Counted from the first letter of the stretch, positions 6,751 through 15,365 are shown. The stretch is 64,000 nucleotides of DNA from Allobosea lupini (GCF_900109525.1 NZ_FOAN01000001.1:1-64000); one strand, 5' to 3'. Numbers and translations: made by a program. The notes: generated from the letters alone by a model not told the origin.

Positions 6751-9102
6751 TCAGCGCTTGCGGCCCGATCGTTTGGGCGGGGGGCGGCCCTGCTTTCGCC
6801 CCATAGGTAAAACAGGCCGTGACCTTTTGCCAGAGCGGTCGGATGTCGCGGGCCTACCCTCTGTGAGCAACTCGAAGCGAAGCGCCCCCGCGACCGGCGC
6901 CGCCTCGACCAGTTTGACATGGACACGATCGCCCAGGCGCCAGCTTTCGCCGGTGCGATCACCGACCAATGCATGGGCGCGCTCGTCATGGCGATAATAG
7001 TCGGCGCCCAGGGTTGAGGCCGGGATGAAGCCGTCGGCGCCGGTGCCGTCGAGCTTGACGAAGAGGCCGGCGCGGTTGAGGCCGGCGATGCGCCCGTCGA
7101 AGCTCGAACCGATCTGGTCGGCAAGGAAATGGGCGATCAGCCGGTCGGTGGTCTCGCGCTCGGCCGCCATGGCGCGCCGCTCGGCCGCCGAAATCCGGGT
7201 CGCGACCTCGCGCAATTCGGCGAGGGTTGTAGATCTCGGCAGGCCGTCATCGCCGAGTTTGAGAGCTGAGATCAAGGCGCGGTGCACGATCAGGTCGGCA
7301 TAGCGCCGGATCGGCGAGGTGAAATGGGCGTAGCGGCGCAGGTTGAGGCCGAAATGCCCGTAGTTCTCGGCGACGTATTCGGCCTGCGCCTGGGTGCGCA
7401 GCACGACCTCGTTCATCAAGAGCTCGTTCTCCGAGCCCTTGATCATGGCGAGGATGCGGTTGAACAGCACTGGTCGCAGCGCCGCGTCCTTGGGCAGCTT
7501 GATGCCGATCGAGGCCAGGACCTCGCCGAGCGCCCGCATCTTCTCGAGCGAGGGCTCGTCATGGCAGCGATAGATCAGCGGGCTCTTCGCCTTTTCCAGC
7601 GTTTCGGCCGCGGCGACGTTGGCCAGGATCATGAATTCCTCGATCAGCCGGTGCGCGGCGAGCCGCTCGGGCACGATCACGCGCGTGACCTTGCCATTGG
7701 TGTCGAGGACGAGCTTGCGCTCGGGCAGATCGAGATCGAGCGGCTGGCGGGCGTCGCGGGCGCGCGCGGCCGAGCCATAGGCGGCCCAGAGCGGCATCAG
7801 GATGCTGTCGCGAATCGGGCCGGTGAGATCGTCCGGCTTGCCGTCGATCGCCGCCTGGGCCTGTTGATAGGAGAGCTTCGCCGCCGAGCGCATCATGATG
7901 CGATGGAAGCTGTGGCTCTTCTTCGAACCGTCGGCCTTGAGGATCAGGCGGACGGCGAGCGCCGGCCGATCCTCGCCGCCGCGCAGCGAGCAGAGATCGT
8001 TCGAGATCCGCTCCGGCAGCATCGGCACGACGCGGTCGGGGAAATAGACCGAGTTGCCGCGCTCCAGCGCCTCGCGATCGAGCGCCGAGCCAGGGCGGAC
8101 ATAGGAGGCGACGTCGGCGATGGCGACGGTGACGATATGGCCGCCGGGGTTGTCGGGATCGTCGTCGGGCGCCGCATGAACGGCGTCGTCATGATCCTTG
8201 GCGTCGGCCGGGTCGATGGTGATCAGCGGCAGTGCACGCCAATCCTCGCGACCAGCGAGCGTGGCAGGTTTCGCCGCTTGCGCCTCGGCGATCGTCGCCG
8301 GCTGGAATTCGTTCGGAATGCCATGGGCGTGGATCGCGATCAGCGAGACCGCGCGCTCCGACTTCAGCGAGCCGAGGCGCTCGCGCACCCTGGCCTGGGG
8401 CGGGCCGAACCGGCTTTCGCGGGCAAGAGAGACCGAGACGAGATCGCCATCCTCGGCGTTGCCGGTCTGCCCCTTCGGGATCAGAGCCTCGCGCCCCTGG
8501 GCCTTCTTGTCGACTGGAACGAGCCGGCCGGAGCCGTCGGGGAGGGCACGGAAGATGCCGAGAACCTGCGCCTTGGCCTTGCCCATGACCTTGAGGGTGC
8601 GGCCGGACCATTGATAGCCCTCGACGCCGCGCAGCTTCGTCAGCTTGAGCAGAACGTGGTCGCCGACGCCGGGGGCGGCCGCTGCCGGGGTCTTCGGCTG
8701 GCGGCGGAATTCGCGCTGGCGCTCGAGCAGAATCTTCGGCGCCTCGCCCTGGTCGGCCTCGTTCCATTCGAGCGGAGCGGCGATCAGGTCGCCTTCGCGG
8801 TCGCGCGTCTTGATCTCGCAGAGCAGGACCGCGGGCAAGGCGGCATGCGGCTTGACCGGGCCGGAGCTGCCATTCTCCTCCAGCTCGAGCTCACGCAGCA
8901 GGCGCTTCAGCCAGATCTTGCCGCCGCCATCGAGCTGGAAGGCCTTGGCGATGTCGCGGCGGCCGGGCTCGCGGCCGGCGGCGCGCTCCTCCGCGATGAA
9001 GGCGAGGATGGCGTCGCGGGAGAGATCGGTGTCGGGACGGGGCAAGGGCGGGGGCCTCGTCAGCTGCGGCTGGGCGCGATTATCATGGCTGGTTTCTGCC
9101 AC
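6751..9102 (-). CDS. rnr: Ribonuclease R
   Basis: The product of about 783 residues is a 3'-5' exoribonuclease of the RNB family, which degrades structured RNA. It has an N-terminal helix-turn-helix-like part (AILAFIAEERAAGREPGRRD), cold-shock domains, the RNB catalytic core with TIDPADAKDHDDAV (the metal-binding Asp residues), and a C-terminal S1 domain (GRIAGLNRAGLFVKLDG). The tail is basic (KQGRPPPKRSGRKR), as in other RNase R proteins. The start is uncertain. The open frame runs up to an ATG at 9186, but that would place a strong hairpin inside the coding sequence, so I prefer the GTG at 9102. It heads an operon with DUF983 and NUDIX genes. Confidence 0.93.
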   Translation of the reverse strand: MAETSHDNRAQPQLTRPPPLPRPDTDLSRDAILAFIAEERAAGREPGRRDIAKAFQLDGGGKIWLKRLLRELELEENGSSGPVKPHAALPAVLLCEIKTRDREGDLIAAPLEWNEADQGEAPKILLERQREFRRQPKTPAAAAPGVGDHVLLKLTKLRGVEGYQWSGRTLKVMGKAKAQVLGIFRALPDGSGRLVPVDKKAQGREALIPKGQTGNAEDGDLVSVSLARESRFGPPQARVRERLGSLKSERAVSLIAIHAHGIPNEFQPATIAEAQAAKPATLAGREDWRALPLITIDPADAKDHDDAVHAAPDDDPDNPGGHIVTVAIADVASYVRPGSALDREALERGNSVYFPDRVVPMLPERISNDLCSLRGGEDRPALAVRLILKADGSKKSHSFHRIMMRSAAKLSYQQAQAAIDGKPDDLTGPIRDSILMPLWAAYGSAARARDARQPLDLDLPERKLVLDTNGKVTRVIVPERLAAHRLIEEFMILANVAAAETLEKAKSPLIYRCHDEPSLEKMRALGEVLASIGIKLPKDAALRPVLFNRILAMIKGSENELLMNEVVLRTQAQAEYVAENYGHFGLNLRRYAHFTSPIRRYADLIVHRALISALKLGDDGLPRSTTLAELREVATRISAAERRAMAAERETTDRLIAHFLADQIGSSFDGRIAGLNRAGLFVKLDGTGADGFIPASTLGADYYRHDERAHALVGDRTGESWRLGDRVHVKLVEAAPVAGALRFELLTEGRPATSDRSGKRSRPVLPMGRKQGRPPPKRSGRKR

Positions 9103-9156
9103 GCCGTAACCGGGCGCGCCAGAACGGCCTGTGCAGAACTGCTGCCCGAAAAGGAG

Positions 9157-9182
9157 AAGGGCTGCCCTTGCGGGCAGCCCTT
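9157..9182 (-). terminator. Hairpin between the mini-ORF and rnr (terminator or attenuator)
   Basis: An 11-bp perfect stem (AAGGGCTGCCC and its complement) encloses a TTGC loop. On the minus strand it is followed by TCTCCTTTTC, a weak pyrimidine tract. It lies about 50 bp after the mini-ORF stop and 55 bp before the preferred rnr start. It could end a short leader transcript or attenuate transcription into rnr. Confidence 0.6.
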
Positions 9183-9230
9183 CCATTGCCGAACCGCAGC
9201 CCCGGTAACAGGGCTAAGCGTCACGGAAAC

Positions 9231-9308
9231 TCACGCGCAACCGAACCCCTCATGGGACGAGTCCAGGCCATGCGCCCCCCGCGACAGCGGTTGATGACAA
9301 TGAGACAC
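9231..9308 (-). CDS. 25-residue mini-ORF with extreme Shine-Dalgarno
   Basis: A GTG-started frame encodes VSHCHQPLSRGAHGL followed by DSSHEGFGCA and stops with TGA. Its ribosome binding site, GAAAGGAGGTGATCCAG at 9308-9324 read on the minus strand, can pair over 17 nt with the 3' end of alphaproteobacterial 16S rRNA. The spacing to the start is an ideal 7 nt, so translation should be very strong. A stem-loop follows, then rnr. The layout of strong leader ORF, hairpin and structural gene suggests a leader peptide or dual-function small RNA. Cys, His and Gly content is high. I do not recognise a named family. Confidence 0.55.
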   Translation of the reverse strand: MSHCHQPLSRGAHGLDSSHEGFGCA

Positions 9309-9557
9309 TGGATCACCTCCTTTCAGTTGTTACCGACAAGGAGAGGCTAGGGTGATTCCAAGCGCGCCGTAAACGGTAAAGATTCAGCGGCTCACAGAGC
9401 CCGCGACTGCAATAAAATCGGTCATTGCGCCGACTTCGGATATTTCTGCTTATTTTGTGGGCAGGTCGTTTGCCTGTTTGATGATCAGGTTCCGGCCGCG
9501 CGCATGATCTTTGCGTTGCGAAGCGTATCGCCCGCAGGAAATCGCTTGGGAAAGCGC

Positions 9558-9577
9558 TCGCAACACGTTTGTTGCGA
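9558..9577. promoter_or_regulatory. Inverted repeat upstream of the urt promoter
   Basis: Perfect 7-bp arms TCGCAAC and GTTGCGA flank ACGTTT. The dyad is centred about 40 bp upstream of the -24 element and looks like a site for a dimeric regulator of urtA. It resembles but does not fit the usual NtrC spacing (GCACC-N5-GGTGC), so the bound protein is uncertain. Confidence 0.4.
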
Positions 9578-9601
9578 CGCCCACCGAACCGGAACTCGGG
9601 T

Positions 9602-9616
9602 TGGCACGTGGCTTGC
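9602..9616 (+). promoter_or_regulatory. Sigma-54 (RpoN) promoter of urtABCDE
   Basis: TGGCACGTGGCTTGC matches the -24/-12 consensus TGGCACG-N4-TTGC exactly. The invariant GG and GC are separated by 10 bp. Transcription would start near 9628, leaving a 5' leader of about 65 nt before the urtA GTG. Such promoters need an activator such as NtrC, consistent with induction of urea uptake under nitrogen limitation. Confidence 0.85.
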
Positions 9617-9692
9617 GATCATTCCCGCCAGCCGACAAGGCAACTGCGCCCGGGAGGGGCGCGGTCAACAGGGACCCTCGGGGGACATCGCA

Positions 9693-10973
9693 GTGAAACT
9701 CACTCGTCGCGTGGTCATGGGCGCCGCCTTCGCAGGCGCCACGGTTCTCTCCTCTCTGCTTCCGGCGCAGGCGCAAGAGACCATCAAGGTCGGCATCCTG
9801 CACTCGCTCTCCGGCACGATGGCGATCTCGGAGACGACGCTGAAGGATGTGATGCTCATGCTCATCGATGAGCAGAACAAGAAGGGCGGCGTGCTCGGCA
9901 AGAAGCTCGAGGCGGTGGTGGTCGATCCGGCCTCGAACTGGCCGCTCTTCGCCGAGAAGGCGCGCGAGCTGATCGTCAAGGACAAGGTCGCGGCCGTGTT
10001 CGGCTGCTGGACGTCCGTGTCGCGCAAATCGGTGCTCCCGGTATTCAAGGAGCTGAATTCGATCCTGTTCTACCCCGTCCAGTACGAGGGCGAGGAGAGC
10101 GAGCGCAACGTCTTCTACACTGGCGCCGCGCCGAACCAGCAGGCGATCCCCGCCGTCGACTACCTCGCCAAGGAAGAGAAGGTCGAGCGCTGGGTGCTCG
10201 CCGGCACCGACTACGTCTACCCCCGCACGACCAATAAGATCCTTGAGGCCTACCTCAAGTCGAAGGGCGTCAAGTCCGAGGACATCCTGATCAACTATAC
10301 GCCGTTCGGTCATTCCGACTGGCAGACCATCGTCTCCGACATCAAGAAGTTCGGCACGGCCGGCAAGAAGACCGCCGTGGTCTCGACCATCAACGGCGAT
10401 GCCAACGTGCCGTTCTACAAGGAACTCGGCAACCAGGGCATCAAGGCGACCGACATCCCGGTCGTCGCCTTCTCGGTCGGCGAGGAAGAGCTCGCCGGCA
10501 TCGACACCAAGCCACTGGTCGGCCATCTCGCCGCCTGGAACTACTTCCAGTCGGTCAAGACGCCGGAGAACGAGGCCTTCATCAAGCAGTGGAAGGCCTT
10601 CAAGAAGAACGACAAGGCCGTGACCAACGACCCGATGGAAGCCCATGTCATCGGCTTCAACATGTGGGTGAAGGCGGTCGAGAAGGCCAAGTCCACCGAT
10701 CCCGACAAGGTCATCGACGCGCTGCCGGGCATCGAGGCGCCGAACCTGACCGGCGGTGTCTCGAAGATGCTGCCGAACCACCATATCACCAAGCCGGTGC
10801 TGATCGGCGAGATCAAGGCCGACGGCCAGTTCGACGTGGTCTCGAAGACCGGTCTCGTCGCGGGCGATGCCTGGTCGAAGGAGCTCGACGGCTCCAAGGA
10901 CCTGGTCGGCGACTGGGTCGAGAAGAAGTGCGGCAACTTCAACGTCAAGACCGGCAAGTGCGGCGGCGCCTGA
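9693..10973 (+). CDS. urtA: Urea ABC transporter, substrate-binding protein
   Basis: The 426-residue periplasmic receptor starts with a signal peptide (KLTRRVVMGAAFAGATVLSS, cleavage after AQA). The mature part opens ETIKVGILHSLSGTMAISET and contains VFGCWTSVSRKSVLPVF, LFYPVQYEGEE, and GTDYVYPRTTNKI, all diagnostic of UrtA rather than generic LivK receptors. GTG at 9693 is chosen because it begins the signal peptide and follows CGGGGGA. It is the first gene of urtABCDE and stands behind a sigma-54 promoter. Two hairpins after it may raise its expression over the permease genes. Confidence 0.96.
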   Translation: MKLTRRVVMGAAFAGATVLSSLLPAQAQETIKVGILHSLSGTMAISETTLKDVMLMLIDEQNKKGGVLGKKLEAVVVDPASNWPLFAEKARELIVKDKVAAVFGCWTSVSRKSVLPVFKELNSILFYPVQYEGEESERNVFYTGAAPNQQAIPAVDYLAKEEKVERWVLAGTDYVYPRTTNKILEAYLKSKGVKSEDILINYTPFGHSDWQTIVSDIKKFGTAGKKTAVVSTINGDANVPFYKELGNQGIKATDIPVVAFSVGEEELAGIDTKPLVGHLAAWNYFQSVKTPENEAFIKQWKAFKKNDKAVTNDPMEAHVIGFNMWVKAVEKAKSTDPDKVIDALPGIEAPNLTGGVSKMLPNHHITKPVLIGEIKADGQFDVVSKTGLVAGDAWSKELDGSKDLVGDWVEKKCGNFNVKTGKCGGA

Positions 10974-10985
10974 GTTAAGAGGGGG

Positions 10986-11061
10986 AAGGGCGGCACGGAC
11001 GATCAACGGCCGGCCGCCCTTCGAATTGCCTGAGCACGCCGCCGGATAGGCCGGCGGCGTG
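10986..11061 (+). promoter_or_regulatory. Two hairpins between urtA and urtB
   Basis: The first stem pairs AAGGGCGGC (10986-10994) with GCCGCCCTT (11013-11021). The second pairs CACGCCGCCGG with CCGGCGGCGTG (11035-11061) around the loop ATAGG. Neither has a T tract. Such structures between a receptor gene and its permease genes often protect the upstream mRNA or partly terminate transcription, giving excess receptor. That role is inferred. Confidence 0.6.
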
Positions 11062-11092
11062 CATACAGCCGACCAGCCAATCGAAGCGAGAC

Positions 11093-12694
11093 ATGCGGAT
11101 CCTTCCCAGCCTCCTGCGCCTGCTTGCGCTCGCGATGACACTCGCCTTCGCGCCGGCCATAGTGCTCGCGCAGAGCGCCGACGACGCCTTCGCGCGGCTC
11201 AACGCCGACAGCTTCTCGGACACGGCGCGCGCCATCGACATTCTCGTTCAGGGCGCCCATCCGAATGCGGCTGTGATCATCGAGGCGCTGGCCGATGGAC
11301 GGCTGCTCGCCGGCGGCGGCGTGGTCGCGGTGAAGACCAGGGAAGGCGGCTTCCTCGATGCGAAGACGGGACAGGCGCTCCCTGCCGAGCCGGCCGGCGT
11401 CAAGGCGGTCAGGCTCAACAACAATGTCCGCCGGGTGATCCAGGGCGCGCTCGGCGGGCTCGGGCTGATCAATCCCGATCCGGCCAAGCGCGTCGCGGCG
11501 GCCGAGGCGGTGTTCCGGGCGCGTGACGTCTCGGTGCTGCCAGTCCTCGAAGCTGCCATCGCCAAGGAGACCAACGATCGGGCGCGCCGGGCGCTGCGCG
11601 AGGCGCAGGCCGCGATCCTGATCGTCAAGACAGACGCGCCGCCCTTCGACCGCATTGCCGCCGTCGATGTGCTGCGCGAGCGCGGCGACCAGGATGCGCT
11701 GGCGACGCTGCGCGCCCTGCCGGGCGACGCCTCGCCGGGTTTGAGAGAGGCTCAGGCGCGCGCCATTACCGAGATCGAGGGCAGGCTCGCTCTATGGCGG
11801 GCCGGCCAGAACCTTTGGTACGGGCTCTCGCTCGGTTCGGTGCTGCTGCTCGCCGCGATCGGGCTCGCCATCACCTTCGGCGTGATGGGCGTCATCAACA
11901 TGGCGCATGGCGAAATGGTCATGCTCGGCGCCTACACCACCTTCATCGTGCAGGAGGTGATCCGGGCGCGCTTTCCGGGGCTGTTCGACTGGTCGCTGGC
12001 GATCGCGATCCCCGCCGCCTTCATCGTCGCCGGCGCCGTCGGCATCGCGATCGAGCGCGGCGTCATCCGCTTCCTCTACGGACGGCCGCTGGAGACCTTG
12101 CTCGCGACCTGGGGCATCAGCCTGATCCTGCAGCAGGCGGTGCGCACCGCCTTCGGGCCGACCAACCGCGAGGTCGGGGCGCCAGCCTTCATGTCCGGCG
12201 CCTTCGAGCTCGGCGGTCTCGCCATCACCTGGAACCGGCTCTGGATCATCGTCTTCGCCGCTCTCGTCTTTGCGGCCCTATTGGCGATCCTGAAGCTGAC
12301 GCCGATGGGCCTGCAGATGCGCGCCGTCACCCAGAACCGGCGTATGGCCTCGGCGATGGGCATCCGCACCGGCCGGATCGACGCGCTGACCTTCGGGCTC
12401 GGCTCGGGCGTTGCGGGATTGGCCGGTGTCGCACTCTCGCAGATCGACAATGTCAGCCCCAATCTCGGCCAGAGCTACATCATCGACAGCTTCATGGTCG
12501 TGGTCTTCGGCGGTGTCGGCAATCTCTGGGGCACGCTGATCAGCGCCATGAGCCTCGGCGTCGCCAACAAGCTCCTGGAGCCCTACGCCGGCGCCGTGCT
12601 CGGCAAGATCGCGCTGCTCGTCTTCATCATCCTGTTCATCCAGAAGCGCCCGCGCGGCCTGTTCGCGCTCAAGGGCAGGGCGGTGGAAGCATGA
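11093..12694 (+). CDS. urtB: Urea ABC transporter, permease UrtB
   Basis: The 533-residue protein has a signal peptide (MRILPSLLRLLALAMTLAFA) and then an N-terminal periplasmic extension of about 210 residues. This is characteristic of UrtB and absent from LivH permeases. A multi-spanning LivH-like permease domain follows, from NLWYGLSLGSVLLLAAIGLA to the C-terminus, including GVMGVINMAHGEMVMLGAY. It forms the membrane channel with UrtC. Its stop overlaps the urtC start by 4 bp. Confidence 0.95.
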   Translation: MRILPSLLRLLALAMTLAFAPAIVLAQSADDAFARLNADSFSDTARAIDILVQGAHPNAAVIIEALADGRLLAGGGVVAVKTREGGFLDAKTGQALPAEPAGVKAVRLNNNVRRVIQGALGGLGLINPDPAKRVAAAEAVFRARDVSVLPVLEAAIAKETNDRARRALREAQAAILIVKTDAPPFDRIAAVDVLRERGDQDALATLRALPGDASPGLREAQARAITEIEGRLALWRAGQNLWYGLSLGSVLLLAAIGLAITFGVMGVINMAHGEMVMLGAYTTFIVQEVIRARFPGLFDWSLAIAIPAAFIVAGAVGIAIERGVIRFLYGRPLETLLATWGISLILQQAVRTAFGPTNREVGAPAFMSGAFELGGLAITWNRLWIIVFAALVFAALLAILKLTPMGLQMRAVTQNRRMASAMGIRTGRIDALTFGLGSGVAGLAGVALSQIDNVSPNLGQSYIIDSFMVVVFGGVGNLWGTLISAMSLGVANKLLEPYAGAVLGKIALLVFIILFIQKRPRGLFALKGRAVEA

Positions 12695-13830
12695 TCACCC
12701 GCTTCCTTCTCTCGAATATGGACAAGCGTGGCTATGCCTTCCTCGCCATCGTCGCTGCGATCGGCCTTCTGGTGCCGCTGGCGAACCTGCTGATCCCGGC
12801 CGGCTCGCCCTTCCATGTCTCGACCGCAACCATGTCGCTCTGGGGCAAGTACCTCTGCTACGCCCTTCTGGCGATCTCGCTCGACCTGGTCTGGGGCTAT
12901 TGCGGCATCCTCTCGCTCGGCCACGGCGCCTTCTTCGCGCTCGGCGGCTACGCGATGGGCATGTACCTGATGCGCCAGATCGGCTCGCGCGGGGTCTACG
13001 GCAACCCTGTCCTGCCCGACTTCATGGTCTTCCTGAACTGGCAGGAATTGCCCTGGTACTGGTACGGCTTCTCCTCCTTCCCGTTCGCGATGCTGATGGT
13101 GCTGCTGGTCCCCGGCCTGCTCGCCTTCGTTTTCGGCTGGTTCGCCTTCCGCAGCCGCGTCACCGGCGTCTATCTCTCGATCATCACCCAGGCGCTGACC
13201 TATGCGCTGCTGCTCGCCTTCTTCCGCAACGACATGGGCTTCGGTGGCAATAACGGCCTGACCGATTTCAAGGACATTGTCGGCTTCAACGTGCAGGCGC
13301 AGGGCACGCGCGCGGCGCTGTTCGCGATGACCTGCACGATGCTGATCGCCGGATTCCTGCTCGCGCGGGGCATCGTCACCTCCAAGCTCGGCAAGGTGGT
13401 GATCGCGATCCGCGACGCCGAATCGCGCACGCGCTTCCTCGGCTACCGGGTCGATCGCTTCAAGCTCTTCGTCTTCACCGTCTCCGCCTGCATGGCCGGC
13501 GTCGCCGGCGCGCTCTACGTGCCGCAGGTCGGCATCATCAACCCCAGTGAATTCGCCCCGGCCAACTCGATCGAGACCGTGATCTGGGTGGCGGTCGGCG
13601 GGCGCGGCTCGCTGGTCGGCGCCGCGCTCGGCGCCGTCGTCGTCAACTGGGCCAAGACGATGTTCACCTCGGGCTTCATGGCGCCGTACTGGCTGTTCGC
13701 ACTCGGTGCGCTCTTCGTCTTCGTCACGCTGTTCATGCCGAAGGGCATTCTGGGGACCGCGCAGGGCTGGTGGGAGAGCCGCAAGCGGCCCGCGCCCGTG
13801 CCAGCGGCCGAACCGGCGCCGGCGGAGTAA
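12691..13830 (+). CDS. urtC: Urea ABC transporter, permease UrtC
   Basis: The 379-residue multi-spanning protein is a LivM-type permease with GYCGILSLGHGAFFALGGYA and NGLTDF, the pattern of UrtC. It starts MITRFLLSNMDKRGYAF at an ATG overlapping the end of urtB, so the two permeases are translationally coupled. The C-terminus ends in a Pro/Ala-rich cytoplasmic tail. The urtD start follows after 5 bp. Confidence 0.95.
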   Translation: MITRFLLSNMDKRGYAFLAIVAAIGLLVPLANLLIPAGSPFHVSTATMSLWGKYLCYALLAISLDLVWGYCGILSLGHGAFFALGGYAMGMYLMRQIGSRGVYGNPVLPDFMVFLNWQELPWYWYGFSSFPFAMLMVLLVPGLLAFVFGWFAFRSRVTGVYLSIITQALTYALLLAFFRNDMGFGGNNGLTDFKDIVGFNVQAQGTRAALFAMTCTMLIAGFLLARGIVTSKLGKVVIAIRDAESRTRFLGYRVDRFKLFVFTVSACMAGVAGALYVPQVGIINPSEFAPANSIETVIWVAVGGRGSLVGAALGAVVVNWAKTMFTSGFMAPYWLFALGALFVFVTLFMPKGILGTAQGWWESRKRPAPVPAAEPAPAE

Positions 13831-13835
13831 CCGAT

Positions 13836-14600
13836 ATGAACGCTCCCACGCCCGGCGCCCTGACCTCCTCGCTGCTCTATCTCGACGGCGTCAGTGTCGC
13901 CTTCGACGGCTTCAAGGCGATCCGCGGCCTGTCGCTGACGATCGAACCCGGCGAGATGCGCGCCATCATCGGCCCGAACGGTGCCGGCAAGACCACCATG
14001 ATGGACATCATCACCGGCAAGACCCGGCCCGACGAGGGCACGGTGATGTTCGGCGGCTCGGTCGACCTGACCCGGCTCGACGAGGCGGCGATCGCCAATC
14101 TCGGCATCGGCCGCAAATTCCAGAAGCCGACCGTGTTCGACTTCCACACGATCGAGGACAACATCCTGCTGGCGCTGAAGTCGAAGCGCACGGTGTTGAA
14201 GACGCTGTTCTGGCAGACGGAGGCGCCGCAGCAGAAGCGCATCGACGAGATCCTCGGCATCATCAAGCTCGCCGACAAACGGGACAAGCTCGCCGGCTCG
14301 CTCTCGCACGGCCAGAAGCAGTGGCTCGAGATCGGCATGCTGCTGGCGCAGGACCCCAAGCTCCTGCTCGTCGACGAGCCGGCCGCCGGCATGACCGATG
14401 GCGAGACGGCGCAGACCGCAGTGCTGCTCAAGGAGATCGCGAAAGACCATTCAGTGATCGTGGTCGAGCACGACATGGGCTTCATCCGCGAGCTCGGCGT
14501 GAAGGTCACGGTACTCCATGAGGGCTCTGTATTGGCGGAGGGACCCCTCGATCAGGTTAGTGCCAATGAACGAGTCGTCGAAGTCTATCTGGGGCGCTAA
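13836..14600 (+). CDS. urtD: Urea ABC transporter, ATPase UrtD
   Basis: The 254-residue ATPase has Walker A GPNGAGKTT, an ABC signature (SLSHGQKQWLEIGM) of the form seen in UrtD, Walker B LLLVDEP and the switch His in VVEHDMGF. UrtD and UrtE form the ATPase pair of the urea importer. The ATG at 13836 gives MNAPTPGALTSSLLYLDGV; a further-upstream in-frame start would overlap urtC. A 61-bp gap separates it from urtE. Confidence 0.95.
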   Translation: MNAPTPGALTSSLLYLDGVSVAFDGFKAIRGLSLTIEPGEMRAIIGPNGAGKTTMMDIITGKTRPDEGTVMFGGSVDLTRLDEAAIANLGIGRKFQKPTVFDFHTIEDNILLALKSKRTVLKTLFWQTEAPQQKRIDEILGIIKLADKRDKLAGSLSHGQKQWLEIGMLLAQDPKLLLVDEPAAGMTDGETAQTAVLLKEIAKDHSVIVVEHDMGFIRELGVKVTVLHEGSVLAEGPLDQVSANERVVEVYLGR

Positions 14601-14661
14601 GCATGCTGCGGAAACGTAGAAGCCGGTTTTCCGATCAGGTCATGCGGCGGGACAACTGCTC

Positions 14662-15357
14662 ATGCTGACTGTGGATGCCATCGACCTCCATTACGGCGCC
14701 GCCCAGGCCTTGCGACGCGTCTCGGTCACCGCCGAGATCGGCAAGGTCACCTGCGTCATGGGCCGCAACGGTGTCGGCAAGACCTCGCTGATGCGCGCCA
14801 TCGTCGGCCAGCAGCCTATCAGCGGCGGCAGGATCAGTTTCGGCGGTGAGGATATCTCGACCTTGCGCACCGAGGACCGGGCGCGCGCCGGCATCGGCTT
14901 CGTGCCGCAGGGCCGCGAGGTCTTCCCGCTGCTGACGGTGAAGGAAAACCTGGAAACCGGCTTTGCGCCCTTGCCGCGCAAGGAGCGCTTCATCCCGAAC
15001 GAACTGTTCGACCTATTCCCCGTGCTGAAGTCCATGCTGGGCCGGCGCGGCGGAGACCTCTCGGGTGGCCAGCAGCAGCAGCTCGCGATCGCGCGGGCGC
15101 TGGTCACCCGACCCAAATTGCTGGTTCTCGACGAGCCGACCGAGGGCATCCAGCCCTCGATCATCAAGGATATCGGCCGCGCCATCGACTACCTCCGCCA
15201 GAAGGGCGGCATGGCGATCGTGCTGGTCGAGCAGTATTTCGACTTCGCCCGCGACCTCGCCGACACGATGTTCGTGATGGACCGCGGCGAGGTCGTGCTG
15301 GCCGGGCCGATGGCGGAACTGGACGGCAACCAGGTGCAGCGGTTGATTCAGGTGTGA
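14662..15357 (+). CDS. urtE: Urea ABC transporter, ATPase UrtE
   Basis: The 231-residue ATPase carries Walker A GRNGVGKTS, signature LSGGQQQQLAIARAL, Walker B LLVLDEP and a His-less switch region (VLVEQYFDFARDLAD) as in UrtE/LivF proteins. It completes the five-gene urea transporter. No urease genes follow in this window; the next gene is on the other strand after a hairpin. Confidence 0.95.
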   Translation: MLTVDAIDLHYGAAQALRRVSVTAEIGKVTCVMGRNGVGKTSLMRAIVGQQPISGGRISFGGEDISTLRTEDRARAGIGFVPQGREVFPLLTVKENLETGFAPLPRKERFIPNELFDLFPVLKSMLGRRGGDLSGGQQQQLAIARALVTRPKLLVLDEPTEGIQPSIIKDIGRAIDYLRQKGGMAIVLVEQYFDFARDLADTMFVMDRGEVVLAGPMAELDGNQVQRLIQV

Positions 15358-15365
15358 CGCTCGGA

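Noticed and set aside
9103-9186. RNase R starting at the ATG at 9186
   Set aside because: This would translate through the 11-bp hairpin and add 28 residues with no resemblance to the family. A later start is more likely.
7282-9294. A 670-codon open frame on the plus strand
   Set aside because: It is antisense to rnr, whose domains are clear on the other strand.
9308-9324. 3' end of a 16S rRNA gene
   Set aside because: Only 17 nt match the rRNA tail. The flanking sequence is not rRNA, so it is read as an extended Shine-Dalgarno on the minus strand.
9558-9577. NtrC binding site upstream of urtA
   Set aside because: The arms and 6-bp spacer do not match the NtrC consensus, and the position is closer than usual. 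It is kept only as an unassigned dyad.
9450-11141. A 563-codon open frame on the minus strand
   Set aside because: It is antisense to urtA and covers the sigma-54 promoter; no domain is recognisable.
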